A stretch of DNA of 64,000 nt from Choanephora cucurbitarum. Lineage: Eukaryota; Mucoromycota; Mucoromycetes; Mucorales; Choanephoraceae. The notes under the pieces are model-generated. The model was not told the DNA's origin. It did no database searches and saw only the letters and a list, made by a program, of their open reading frames with translations. Positions within the stretch are counted from its first letter, which is position 1. Each line of letters begins with the position of its first letter. The translations under genes were made by a program, and so were the position numbers. The stretch spans positions 1 through 64,000 of the forward strand of contig JAIWNI010000058.1 in assembly GCA_025331435.1 (NCBI GenBank), in the 5' to 3' direction. Below are positions 36,032 through 48,467 of this stretch, piece by piece.

Positions 36032-36204
36032 TACAATAGTCGTTTTATTTAAGAACATATTCTTGAGAGATACACTCTTATATTGAGCATACTCTTAAAT
36101 CGAATGGTATCTTAGCGCTTGAAGCGATTTTCAAGTTGAAGGAGTACATTCTTATATTAAGCATACTCTTAAATCAAACACTCTTAAATCGAGCGACTAC
36201 TGTA
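36032..36204. mobile_element. MITE copy 2 (Tc1/mariner-type ends)
   Basis: Nearly identical to 26691-26857 and in the same orientation. It starts TACAATAGTCG and ends CGACTACTGTA, which is a better inverted match than copy 1. It differs by about 6 extra bases after the left end (TTTATT), by CAAATGG to CGAATGG, and by ATTACTGT to ACTACTGT. Two copies 9.3 kb apart with few differences imply recent activity of the family. Confidence 0.82.
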
Positions 36205-37725
36205 CTCTTGCTAGAAAACATTCGATCAAGAACAACTTTGTCATGCCTGTCACTAAACAGAACTCCCAAAAAACCTCCATCTTTCAGTATGAAAAGGTAG
36301 CAAGTATAGAGAAACGAAAAAAAAAAAGAAATCAAAACGAGGCATGAAACGGAAAGCTCTGACGCTTTTAAGTCCTTCAAGTGCAAAGGCTAAAAAAAAA
36401 AGCTTATTTGATCTTCTTCACTTTAAGACATGCATTTCATTGTTGATGATCTCAACTTTAAAGGAATAGACAATAGGAGAAAGACTCGCTTTGGTTTTTA
36501 GTAAAAACTATTGGCTCATATCATTCAGGGGAGGCACAAAAGACAGTTCAAACAAAAGAAGTCATATACCATTTCAAAGATCAGGTATGGGCTGTAAAAT
36601 CCCTCTGATTTGTTTGGAAGAGAAGATCCCAATAAAGTAAGAAAAGTTCTGGAGGTATATTTTGCCTAATTAGATAACCAAATTAAATCTCCTAATGATT
36701 GATGTCTCCTAGCCATAAAACATTGCTAATGAAAAGGCCAAATTAGCTGCCTGTTGACAGGTTATAGTTACATTATCCCTAAAGGCATCGATCCACCCTT
36801 TATCATCCTTTTCCCTCCCTCCTTTATTTTATAAAGTACTTTCCTAGCTGATTTACGTATACAAACTAGGATGATGTTGCAACACCTGTTCTTTTTTTTT
36901 TACTTTTTGGACCAGAATTTAAGTTTCAATGAAGGTGATAGAGTGATGGCTTAGTTATCTATTCACTCCAGGGCTGAAATTCCATTCTGGCCATGAAGTA
37001 TAGGATTATTCAAAATAACCAACAAGTTGAAACTCTTGGCGCTGAGCCGCGTAAAAGTGAAGTCTTGATTCCTATCGATTTAAAGTCAGTGTCAAGAAAC
37101 CTTTTTCTAAGCCTAGAGCCAAGATCACAATCAATGACGGACATATCAGGGATCCTTTGTTACACCAGTTTCGTGTCACTGTTAAAATGGCACTTAATAA
37201 AATAATAATAATAAAGATCGACTCAGCAAATGAGTACAATAAGATATCATTGAGTTGCTCTTGTCAACATAATGTAGGTTGTCAAAGAACAAAAGGAAAG
37301 GAGAGATGAAAGATGATTTCTCTATTTCAAGCTATTTTTTTTTCCTTTCATTGTTGACCCTTCAATTCATTGACCAAATATGGAGTAAACAGTATGCGTA
37401 ACTCTTACATTAAAACAGAGCTACCTCCTTCATTTGTTCTCAATACAAAGTAACTTTGAGTAAAATAACATCACTAAGGATAGTCTGATAGAATGAACAC
37501 CTCATCTCCCAAGGCTTTTTCTTGTCTGAAACAAACAAAGCAGAGTCTATTCTGCAATTCTTTCTTCCGCTTCCCTTTTTCTTTTATAGGCCGGATTTCT
37601 ATTTTGCTTTTTTTTTTCTAGTCAATTCTATTTTTACATAGTGATATTTATTTTTATCTTCTCTTTTTTCTTTTCCCTCTTTTCCTTTTTCTTTTACAAA
37701 AAAAAAACCTACTTCTATTCCTGTT

Positions 37726-40700
37726 ATGACTGCCACTTTAATACAAGGCTCTAAATTCTCTGAAGCCTTTTGGGTAAGACTTCTTTTTTTTTTATGTGAA
37801 CAAGAAACAAATAATAAACCATTTCTTAAAAAAAAAAGGACGATCAATACAGAGGAATCGAGATTGTCTTGAGCAGAATGAGAAAGTCAAGAGACACTTG
37901 CGAAGAAATAAAGAAACTATACGAGCTTCGGTATATTATGAGTTTGAAGCCCAAAAAAAAAGTGTATATTAACCAACAGAAAAACGAGTGAATTACAGAG
38001 CTTCAATAGAACAAGATTATGGAGAACGCCTTCTGAAGTTAGCACAGAATTCGAAAATTGGCGAATTTGAAGAAAACAGTTTTGCAGAGACACTCTCCCG
38101 TATACCTTCCATTATGGAAACAACTGCTCGTGCTCATATCGATTTAGCTCAACAATTAAAAGATCACCTCGAAGCACCGCTGGACGGGTTTCTTAAAGAC
38201 CAAAGGGAGATACGTAGAATGGTAAGTCCAACAAAAAAAAAAAAAGAAAGGGAGGACACAATAATAAATGGAAATTTAGCAACAACAACAAATTGAGAGT
38301 TCGAAACAGCTTAAAGGTTTACACAAATCTGATGTGTTACGAGTAAGATTTGACTGCATAAATAAACCATTCGAACTTTCCATTCATCTCTTGTTATAAA
38401 AGGCAAAAGAAGTGTATGCTACAGAATGCCAAAAACTAATATCCCTAGACCAACAAGCCGAAAGCACGCCTTTAGAGGAGATAGCGAAGGTAAGACGAGT
38501 TGCTGTGATTATATTGCCCTTTGTCTAACCATGCTTTTATGTTGAAAAAAGGAAATTGAAGAGCAAAAGAGAATGGTGACGGTGGCAGGTAAATTTGATT
38601 TGATGAGATCATCAACTGGCCCTAACTCCATAATAAGATCAAGTCTATCGGAGATCAGTAGAAAATTACAATGCGATGAATGAGAAGTTTGTCAACGACT
38701 GGACTGTTAGTGCCAATAAATTTCAGGAGATGGAAGTCAAGAGGATCACTTATTTGAGAAGTACACTTTGGTCGTAAGTTCATAGTTTGATTTAGCACAT
38801 ATTGGTTCTAAAGCGAAAAGAGGATCCATAGATTTGCCAATATGATGACAAGCACATTTAGTATTGATGAGGAGGTAAATTAGATTAAATTTAAATAAAT
38901 CATATACCCTAACTCATTCATTAGTGTTGCGATCGTCTTCGTACAGCATTGGAAATCACAGATGTGGAGAAAGACATGACGCATTTTGTCAACAAATATG
39001 CTACAGGCAGTAGTCTACCACAACCTATGGTGTGTGAAACACTTTATGATCCAGCCTTGCTTGTTCAAACCACGCCCTCTACTTCCATTCATAGCCTGAT
39101 GGACAAAAAGCGACTTGAGCTACAGAACCATCCTCATCAAGAGTCACTACAACACAAGGTAGAACAGACAGAACAAACGGAACAACCTCGATCGCTTCCA
39201 ATAGACGAACCAAGAGCTGAACGTATCGTGTTAACTCGTAATACCGGCAGCAACTTGACAAACCCTGATGAAGAACTCAAGTCAATTGATCATCAACTTC
39301 AAAAGATTGAAATACAAAACACATCTCTGGACATGCTATCCGACCAGCCACCGCAGTCGTCACAGAGCAATGACAAGGCATATAAAGAAGTAGAGCAGAT
39401 GTTGTCTAGTCAGCCACAAGAAAAGACAGTTGTCGATCAAGCTACACCACCCTCTGCTCTTCAAACAGCCTATACACAAGACAGTCAACCTCTGCTAGGT
39501 GAGTTTAGTACTGGCATCTATCATGTCTTGGGTCTGAAGGACAACGAAGGTCATGCTCAACACAACCCAGTCCCTTCTGTCGCTCAAGAGGCCACCATGG
39601 TGAAGCCAACAGATGAAGCCAAGACAGATAAAAAGTACCAGCCTAAGCCTAATCCTGGATATCACCCAAACACAGATCAGCCCGAGACAACTCTATCTCA
39701 ACCTGTGGCCAACATAAGCCCTCGAGGTTCATCTTTACTTGTGAACGAACAAAAGCTACTGGAGAAACCAACAAGAGCAAATGGTCATTATAGCATAGAA
39801 GAGAACACAGAGGAGGAAGGACAAAAGGATGGAGAATACCAGAGTCGTATACCAAAATTGCCCACAAAAGATGAAAAATGGGTCATTTCATCCATTCGTC
39901 GTCCCCAACAGTTACCTGTCAAGACGCAACATGCCACCATGTACGACGGTTCAGTCAGAAGCAGCAGTATCATCTCAAACGCTGCCTCGCCTGTTCCTCA
40001 TAAACAACTGGATGAAGTAGAGACAAAGCATCAGCCTAAGGTCCATAAACCTGTTGTCCCATTGACCATTGAGATCCCTAATGCAGTCAAGACACCAGCC
40101 GACATGGCTCAACAAATCATTCAAGAGGGCCGTAAACAGATCAAGATGTCACCTGTTCCTGGTAATGGTCTGGAACAACATCCAAATGGCGTTCCAGAAG
40201 AAAATGGCATGGGCATTCGTCCAGCACCATGGCAAGAAGAGTTCAAATCAAACGATCATGTCATCAAGAACGCAGGCTATCGTGGCCCACCTATGATGGC
40301 AACCAACACCAATGCTGCCATGCCTGCTGCTGCTTATTATTCCTATCAACAGCCAGCACGCGCTTCTGTGTTTAGACAGGAACCTCATTCTCATGAACCA
40401 CAACATGATGATGGTGCCAACAAGAAGCGATTTGGTGCCAAAAACCAACTTCCTTCCAACACAAAGCAAAATGGCGGTGAGGCAACATTAAAGACAGCAG
40501 CCACGAACCTAAAGGATAAAGAAAAGGGTCGATTTTCATTGGGCTTCTTTGGAGGTAACAAGAAGGAAAAGAAGAAGGAGAAAGAGGCTGCGGCCAATGC
40601 GGCTGTCATTGCTAGCTATCAACAGCAACAGCCAAGACCTACAAGCCAAGTGATCTATGCTGGATCTCATGAGTCGTTTGATAGCAGCAATGTGACAAAG

Positions 40701-40995
40701 CAATCCAACGCCTATGCAGCAGAAACGCGATTTATATCTTATGCTAAAGCACAATGGCCATTTGAGGCAACTGTAAGTGAATTCAGCTAACACACTATGC
40801 ATTCAAAATAACACCTTTTTTTTTAAATAGATTGAAGGAGAAATGTCCTTTCACCAAGATGAAGTCTTGGGCGTTATTCGCAAACAGACGGATGGTTGGT
40901 GGGAAGCAGAACGTATTGGTGCTGTCAATCCTGGGCAGAGAGGCCTTATTCCTGGCAATTATATGCAAGACAATTATCCTCCACCTACTAATTAA
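37726..40995 (+). CDS. F-BAR and SH3 protein (Cdc15/Hof1/PSTPIP-like)
   Basis: Membrane-curving scaffold protein. Ten exons (37726-37773, 37839-37930, 37999-38221, 38280-38342, 38403-38489, 38552-38588, 38638-38773, 38832-38874, 38925-40772, 40831-40995) sum to 2742 nt, 913 codons plus stop. Residues about 8-260 are the F-BAR domain: FSEAFWDDQYRGIEIVLSR, then EEIKKLYELR, RASIEQDYGERLLKLAQ and NDWTVSANKFQEMEVKRI. A long Gln/Pro/Ser-rich disordered linker follows (about 280-840), with a basic FSLGFFGGNKKEKKKEKE patch. The C-terminal SH3 domain has AKAQWPFEAT, then LGVIRKQTDGWWEAE and GLIPGNYMQ. Relatives organise the cytokinetic ring or actin patches. Eight short exons cover the F-BAR domain while one 1.85-kb exon carries the linker. 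Confidence 0.9.
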
Positions 40996-42842
40996 AACAG
41001 TAGAAATTATACACACACACACATATATATATACTAATATAATACCTTATCCCTTACTTCTTTAATGATGTCATTCTTAATCGAGCTCATTCTCAAACAA
41101 ACAAATAAAGAAAGCACAACACACGTGAAAGAACTACCAGGCAAAATAAAGCTCTTGTCTTTATATAAGCTATTCTGTCTGATACATGATGAGTAATTGC
41201 TTGGTTTGGAATCAACGTGAACTGTGTTACTTGAATCTCTGTACGCGTACATTACTTTGTGGGATCATATTTTAGAGAGCAACCCCAACAGAAGGGGCTT
41301 GGATCAAAGCTGTATTTGACACAATCCACTGTCATTTCTAACCTGATCTTTATTGCTTCTCATAGACTCTATCACAACTCCCAGTGTATTAGACGCGATG
41401 AGTACATAGCCAAGCATTCATGTCTATCTTATATGAATTGAAACAAGGTGGCCATGTCAACTTTTTCAATTGCAAGCTATCCAACAACTGTGGTTTCCTT
41501 CTTTCTTTTTTTTTTTTGGGATAAATGCCTTTAGAATGTCTAGACAATTATGTTTCAGCAGAGAACTTGATTTCTCAAAGATCTTCAGGACATACAGAAT
41601 TCAGTCTCATCTAGACAGAAGTAAGATTCATCAATTTCCATGACTCTAGATAACAGAGCTTTCTGTCAACAAGTCTGAATGTGTGTGTTTTTTATCATTC
41701 CCTCAAATAATAAAACAGACTGATTAGAGCCAGTTCAATGAAAAAGTATGTCACTGAAGAGGGGGAAAAAAGAAACCCTCGGGACATTCCATCACTCTTA
41801 ATCTATGACAATAATAGTGTTTCTATCAGCAACCAAAGTTGTATGACTTTCGAGTCATGCTTGCCAGAAAATACAAAACAAAGAGGAAATTCATGGCAAT
41901 GGCCCTATTGGAATGATTCTCCTCCATAGATAAATAGAAGCGTGTTTTTTTTGGCCTTGCACAAAAAAGACAGTTCTTCATTTCTGCAAGATTTAATAGC
42001 ATGCAATAAGGTATTCACCTTAAATCTGGTTAGCTCAATAGCAGTACTCTATTGATAACCTTTCAAAAATAAAAAAGTTTAATAGAACGTGATTAACAAA
42101 AGTACTTGCATGACATAACCTCTGCAGGAGCCGGGAGGAACTAAGGCTTTTAGATCCAAATAACTTGTTTCCATACAGCCTTGAGCGATGTTTACATCAT
42201 TTCAGAAGCAAAAGATTGATCGAAAACACGTATTAAGTTAGACCTGGTGAAAACAAAAAGATACAGAAATCTCCTGTTAGCTTATGGGATGCATCTCTCT
42301 TTCTTTCCCTTTTATTTCGCTGGGTGTAAACGTAGATGAACAAGACTCGAGAGTAAGATTTGTTCATGCTGTTATTGAATTATGCAAAGATACAAACCAA
42401 TCAAGCGCATTCTAGTCCTTTGGTCATTTGTACTCTATTCAAGTTTGATGTATCACTTTTTGAATGAATGATCGTCTCCAAGATGGCCGGATAATTTTTG
42501 TTCATTCTTCTGTTGACAAACTTTATGACGCAACAGTATTCTATTGATCTAGTTGGATAGGTTTGCCCCTTATTTTGTCCATGATGAAAGATACCATATA
42601 TATTACATGCAGGAAAGTTCTTTAATTTTTGCGGAGAAAAAAAGAGATTCAGTCAGCCTAAAATATTGCCGTCAAATTTCCCGGAGAAAGAAAATTCACC
42701 CCAGCCACTCAATGTAAACACGATGATGGGAGAGAGTACGACAGTAAATTTACTTTTATAGCTTTGTTTCAAATAATAAAGCTGTCTATTTTTTTTTTTT
42801 TTTTGCTTTTCTTTCTCTAATTTCGACTTTTTTTTTATAACA
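40996..42842. other. Intergenic, GUT2 upstream region
   Basis: About 1.85 kb without a supported gene. A (AC)n/(TA)n patch lies right after the F-BAR gene (about 41011-41035). The last 60 nt before GUT2 are strongly pyrimidine-rich on the plus strand (poly-T at 42791-42804), as in several other promoters in this window. Confidence 0.5.
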
Positions 42843-45173
42843 ATGTGGAGACAACTATCAAAGACCCAAAGGGTACTTTCTCTTGCTACAGCTACAACTG
42901 CTAGTGCCAGTTTAGCATACTATATCAATGAGAAATCCAAGAATGACAGCAACATTTACAAGAGAACAATAAGACTTCAAGAACAGACCAAGGAATTACC
43001 ACCATTATTCACCAGAAATAAGGCATTTGCCGAGGCTATTCAGGAGCAACAACAGAAACAGAACCAAGACTTCTGGACTGTGCCTTCACGTGAAGAAATG
43101 ATTGCCAAATTGAAGAACAGTGCACAAGATCCTTATGATATCCTTATTGTCGGTGGTGGCGCCACAGGTGCTGGTATCTCTGTTGATGCTGCTACTCGTG
43201 GATTAAAAGTAGCTATGGTCGAAAGAGATGACTTTGCTTCTGGTATGCGTGTGATATAGAAAGTAAATGGGGTTAGAGAGTTTCCTAACTTTTAGTTGGT
43301 TATAAGGTACTTCTTCGAGATCTACCAAGTTAGTTCACGGTGGTGTTCGTTACTTACAAAAGGCTATTATGGAACTTGATTATGAACAATACAAGCTTGT
43401 TGTAGAAGCACTACATGAAAGAAAGATCTTCTTGGATATTGCTCCTCACCTTTCAGATCAATTGCCTATCATGCTTCCTGTTTACAAGTAAGAAAAAAAA
43501 ATTGTTTAGGGAGGGGGTTAAAAAGAGAGAGAATGAGGAACTAATCTTGTTTATATAAGATGGTGGCAGATTCCTTATTACTGGGTTGGTTGTAAGATGT
43601 ACGATTTGTTCGCAGGCCGCGAAGCACTTGAAAGCAGTTATTTCTTAACCCGCTCAAAGGCTCTCGAAGCTTTCCCTATGTTAAAGAAGGATGAATTAGT
43701 TGGTGCTTTGGTTTATTATGACGGTAAGAAAAGTTTAGCTTATACGGAGATCTAAAAGATAATGATTAGGAAAAAATTAACTTGAATTCATTAGGTCAAC
43801 ATAATGACGCAAGAATGAATGTTGCATTGGCCATGACAGCTGCTTGTCATGGTGCCACTGTTGCAAACCATTGTGAAGTGACAAAATTAACAAAGGACAA
43901 TCAAGGTATTATTGATGGTGCCCATGTCAGAGACAACCTTACAGGTGAAGAATGGATTGTTAAGGCTAAGGTAAAAAGAGAGAGAGAGAGAGAGAGGGAG
44001 ATCTAGGTGAAGCTAAAAATAAACAATCAATTTTTAGGGTGTTATTAATGCAACTGGTCCATTTACCGATGGTCTTCGTAAGATGGATGATGCTCAAAAC
44101 TTGGATATCGTTGCTCCCTCTGCTGGTGTGCACATCATCCTTCCTAACTACTACAGTCCTAGAAACATGGGTCTCTTGGATCCTGCTACCAGTGATGGTC
44201 GTGTTATCTTCTTCTTGCCATGGCAGGGTAACACTATCGCCGGTACTACAGGTAAAGTTTACATTTGTTTGGTATGTAAAAAAAAAAATTAACGTAATTT
44301 TTTCCCAGATTCTCCAACTGAGGTGACTCAAAACCCTATGCCAAAGGAAGATGAAATTAACTGGATCTTGGATGAAGTTTCCCGTTACTTGAATCCTGGT
44401 AAATAGTTTGTCCAGAATGAAGTCAGTCTTTTTCTTTTTTAAATGTAAACTCATGAATTATATGCATTTTAGATGTTAAGGTACGTCGTAGCGATGTTCT
44501 TGCCGCTTGGTCTGGTATTCGTCCTCTAGTCCGTGACCCTCATGCAAAGAACACAGAATCTCTTGTTCGTAACCACATGATCAATGTCAGTGAAAACAAG
44601 TTGATCACTATTGCTGGTGGTAAATGGACCACTTATCGTGCCATGGCCGAAGAAACTGTTGACCGTGCTATCGAAGTCTTTGGCTTGAAGCCCAAGACCA
44701 AGTGTGTTACTGAAAGCACTCAATTGATTGGTAGTGAAGGATACAGCAGCACCATGTTTATCCGTCTTGTTCAAGAATTTGGTATGGATACAGAAGTTGC
44801 TCAGCACCTTGCCCGCAGTTACGGTAACCGTGCTTGGGCCGTTGCTTCCATTGATGATCCTACTTCCATGACATTCCCCAAGTACGGCAACCGTATCTCA
44901 CACAACTACCCCTACATCGAAGCTGAAGTTAGATACAGCGTCAGACAAGAACACGCTTGTACTGCTGTCGATGTCTTGGCTCGTCGTACCCGTCTTGCCT
45001 TCTTGAATGCTGAAGCTGCCTTACAATCTCTCCCCAAGGTGATTGAAATCATGGCTGAAGAACTCAAGTGGGATAAGGAACGTCAAAAGAAGGAATATGT
45101 TGAAACTGCCGTCTTCCTTACTGCCATGGGTCTCTCACAGGAAGCTGCTGAAAAAGCCAAGGCTTCCAACTAA
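42843..45173 (+). CDS. GUT2: Mitochondrial FAD glycerol-3-phosphate dehydrogenase
   Basis: Inner-membrane flavoenzyme that oxidises glycerol 3-phosphate to dihydroxyacetone phosphate and passes electrons to ubiquinone. About eight exons; the first (42843-43242) has a mitochondrial-type N-terminus ([20 protein letters not shown]) and the FAD-binding Rossmann motif [18 protein letters not shown]. Exon 2 begins at the Gly-Thr of the family signature [18 protein letters not shown]. Later blocks: [61 protein letters not shown] and [12 protein letters not shown]. The C-terminal domain includes [27 protein letters not shown]. No EF-hands are seen, as expected for fungi. It ends EKAKASN. Codon bias in the long last exon suggests good expression. 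Confidence 0.96.
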
Positions 45174-45801
45174 AGTTCCACATACATATACACTCGCATC
45201 AATAATAAAAACTCAAATTGCATAGACGCATATCTTATTCTTCAAACATGCTAAAACTCAATTTCTTATCTTTTTGGGAAACGATCTCGATCTGCCGATA
45301 ATCTCCGGTAAATTTAGACCCCAACTATCTACTCTCTCAAGCAATTCATTACGATGAAAAGGTTGGCGCTAATGTAAAGATCCTCCCCTCTCTTTTATTA
45401 GTCATGTTTTGATGGATACATAATTCAATAGAGAAGAAAGATAATTTTATTCAGATTCAAAATATATAAATAGTAATAATCAGACATGAACAGTACTCAG
45501 AAAACATATAAATGCCTTCATATTTTAACTGAATAAACTCAACCTTTATTCTGCCCAAAACTCTTAGACATAACTATTGTTCGACAAACCATCCTTTGTA
45601 CCTTCCAAGTAGAGAATTGGCTGGTTATTCAACCACCGATCTTGTACTTATTTCAGTATAGAGATATATGTCCCTGAAAATTGGTCTTTTTGAAGATATT
45701 GCGACTACTTCACAAGGAATAGTCGTACGTAATTAGTATGCATATGGTTGGAAAGCTCTTTTAAAATTCTTTCATCTTTGCTCTAGCATAATTTTTTAAA
45801 A
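45174..45801. other. Intergenic, nothing recognised
   Basis: Spacer between GUT2 and the transposon cluster. I looked here for a left TIR of the next element and found none that matched downstream sequence. Confidence 0.4.
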
Positions 45802-47110
45802 ATGTACGCTAAAGAAGATATTCTTGACACTAGAAAATTTACAACTGAAACTTTTGCCCTTTTGGGTCGAATGGTCGATGTCATCGTCAACAAGAGACTC
45901 GATTAACACAACATCGCGAAGCTTGACCTCCGCCAGACTCTAATTGAGCTCCTTGGCATCACTGACTATGCTGCTCAGAAAGCTATCTTTAATGGGCGTT
46001 CGGAACCTTCCGAAAAAAAAACGTATGGGTCGTCCTCCTCGTCAATTGAAGCCGAAATATATTTCTGCCGTAAAGGAATTAGTTGACAAAAACAACGAAG
46101 AAGGACGAGTGTCTACAGTCAGAAGTCTTTCAGCAGCACTCGAAGAACAGAGAAGCATTGTAGTGAGCTATGATGTTCTCCTGAAGGACTTGCACACTAT
46201 GAAGTTAACTTATAAGAAGGGTGAAAGGAGAGACATTCTTCATGACAGCCCTGCCAACATTGAATACAGATATAGGTATTCAAACGAACGGTTGAAGAAC
46301 CAAAATGGCAACAAGCAGCCGATTCAGCCTGAAGTGTTTCTCGATGAATCATATTGCCACTTGGATCACCATGCAGGAAAGACTTGGGGACCAGTTGGAG
46401 GCGTGGTGAATGAGAGTGGCAGAAAGCCAATGACGGTTATGTTTGCTGCGTTTTTAGTCTTCAAATCAGGAAGGAAGCTACGTGCAAACATGATTGAAGA
46501 CAGCATTCAAGTGTGGCCAGCAAAGAATGGCAAGAAGCTCAATTTGGATTACCATGACAACTTCACTTCTGATATCTTTGAAGATCTTTTAGAAAAGCTT
46601 TGTCAATCCTTAGTTCCTTATGGTAGCTGCATCATCCATATGGATGGTACATCATATCATAAGCGTATGAATAACCCCTTTCCAAAGACTGGATCTAAGA
46701 GAAAGGAGATTGAGGAATGGCTTGTGGACAATGGCAAGATACAACACCCAAAAAAAACAAAAAAAGAGCTCCTTAAGACGGTAAATGAATTGAACTTGAA
46801 GCCTGTATATACAACGTACGAAATTGCAGCCAAGTACAACCACAAGATCCAGATTACGCCCCGCTACCACTATGAGCTTCAACTCATTGAAAAGGTGTGG
46901 TCAATGGTAAAAAATCTGATTGCCTTTGACCCTGACCTGGATGGGACATTAGAAAGTCTCAAGACAAAACTTGAGACTTCTTTGAAGACTATAGACCAAG
47001 AGTCGTTAAAGTCATTTTGGAGATCTACAACAGATACTGCTAGACGGTATTCAAAGGAGTTTGATGATAGTTGTGCACTCTTGGAACAAGTTGAAGATAA
47101 AGATGATTAA
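45802..47110 (+). pseudogene. Tc1/IS630-type DDE transposase, nearly intact
   Basis: A 388-codon ORF (45944-47110) encodes linker plus DDE catalytic domain. It starts with an AT-hook-like RMGRPPRQLKPKY and a helical region (ISAVKELVDKNNEEGRVSTVRSLSAAL). The three acidic catalytic sites follow: VFLDESYCHLDHH, CIIHMDGTSYHKR and RYHYELQLIEKVWSMVK. All three acidic residues are present. The N-terminal DNA-binding part lies in another frame from ATG 45802 (MYAKEDILDTRKFTTE, later LRQTLIELLGITDYAAQKAIF). It is broken by a TAA at about 45904 and a frameshift, probably at the nine-A run 46013-46021. Unless an intron or a downstream start rescues it, the protein lacks its DNA-binding end. No TIRs found. 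Confidence 0.8.
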
Positions 47111-47344
47111 AAAATGTACTTCTTTCTGAGTTTTAAAGTGGCCTTTTTTAATTAAAATCGACGAAATCTACTTTCTAAGCTTCCTCAAGTTACAGTAATT
47201 AGATTTACTCCAAAAAAATTCGCAATTTTTTTCTGATTGAATGGTACTACTCTTGCAAAAATCTGATGACTACAGCGAGAATAAATCAAAAACGGAGCGG
47301 GGTGAAACTTTCTACTTTATTTCGTTACATGTTAGATCGTTATC

Positions 47345-48355
47345 ATGACCGCTGAAGTTAGATTTTGCTCTTGCTGTGTTCAACAAAAGACATTCTCAAA
47401 TTCCAGATACAAGACCTGTAATGATTGTAAAGTAAGTTTGGATAATCTCATATATCTCTATATACAACTTCAAGATCGACTAAATGCCTTATTGTTGATA
47501 TTTAGGAACGTACTCGCAATATAGGCAGAGCGAGATCTACCACTAGATTAGAAAACGAAGTTGATGATGGTCAAAGAAGAGGACGAAAGAAGCAATTGCC
47601 AGCAGCTTGCATCTCACAAATTCATCGCATAAAAGCCCTTGGAAGTGGGAAAAATGGATAGAATTTATCAACACTGTAAAAATCTCAGAACAGCAATCTT
47701 AGTACATCTATTCTGGAAAAACTGACTACGATGATTCATGAGTGTTGCCCATACGTAGTCATGTATAAATCGGCATATGAGCTTCCATCTAAAACTAATT
47801 TGGATCAGTGCGCATTCTTTGTTTCTGATACTAGCACACTACAACTGATTGCCAGTTTAGATCCTAAAACTGAAAACCTACCTTTGTCAGACGAAGTGGC
47901 TGCAATTGTACCCAATAGTAATGAGTGTATGGATAATGAAAGAGACATTCGCATCTTTATAAGAGAAACAGGTGGCTATACGAGAATCTCTCAAAATCAT
48001 GCATCATACATGCCTCTTCATTATGTCCTGTTGTTTCCCATGGGTGACTCTGGATGAAATTGGAGCTTGAGAACTGAGACCGCAAATGGAATCAAGACTG
48101 TCTCAAAGAGTTTATTATCGCTTTAGGCTTCATATCAGGACAAGCGAAATTGAATTTCCTACTCATTTCTTATCGCAAAGACTTTTCCAACAGTATGTAG
48201 TTGATGCTTGGGCGATCTGTGATCAAAACAAGTCGGACTGGATTAATCACCATCAAACTGAGATCAAAGCTGATTACTACAAAAATGTTGAGGATGCTCT
48301 TATTCGTGAAGATACTGATATGAATGCTATTGGCCGTCGTGTAATACATATGTAA
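47345..48355 (+). pseudogene. Truncated Helitron Rep/helicase fragment
   Basis: Remnant of the N-terminal (Helitron_like_N) part of a Helitron protein. It opens with a small Cys motif (CSCCVQQKTF, KTCNDCK), an intron at about 47432-47506, then a degenerate stretch with stops. The recognisable core is PLSDEVAAIVPN, ERDIRIFIRETGGYTRIS and PLHYVLLFPMGDSG. It continues in another frame as LSQRVYYRFRLHIRTSEIEF, RLFQQYVVDAWAICDQNKSDW and DYYKNVEDALIRED, ending at GRRVIHM, where intact Helitrons continue into the HUH nuclease region. That region and the whole helicase are absent, so the copy is dead. It is cut off about 110 nt before a Tc1-like element begins. Confidence 0.8.
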
Positions 48356-48467
48356 ATAAGAAACTACTCTTTATGGCTACACAATGGTGCAGATGATTTG
48401 CATGCAACTGTTTGCTTACACAATCAATCTTTTCTCTGTGTAGCCTGCGTGTTTCAAAATGAAACAC

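Larger units (their letters stand above)
32949..37725. other. Gene-poor 4.8 kb region
   Basis: No supported protein gene. It contains a (CT)35 tract (33396-33465) and MITE copy 2 (36032-36204), annotated separately. The stretch at about 33160-33340 reads in pieces as coding-like peptide (HIAEILIGGDQWIVFAYSAK in one frame), perhaps a transposon scrap, but I cannot place it. Short hydrophobic ORFs elsewhere (for example 34743-35021) have no conserved features. Confidence 0.4.

Noticed and set aside
47155..47230. Right TIR of the Tc1/IS630 transposase (TTACAGTAATTAG)
   Set aside because: No matching inverted copy was found upstream of 45802, and the motif is in left-end orientation.
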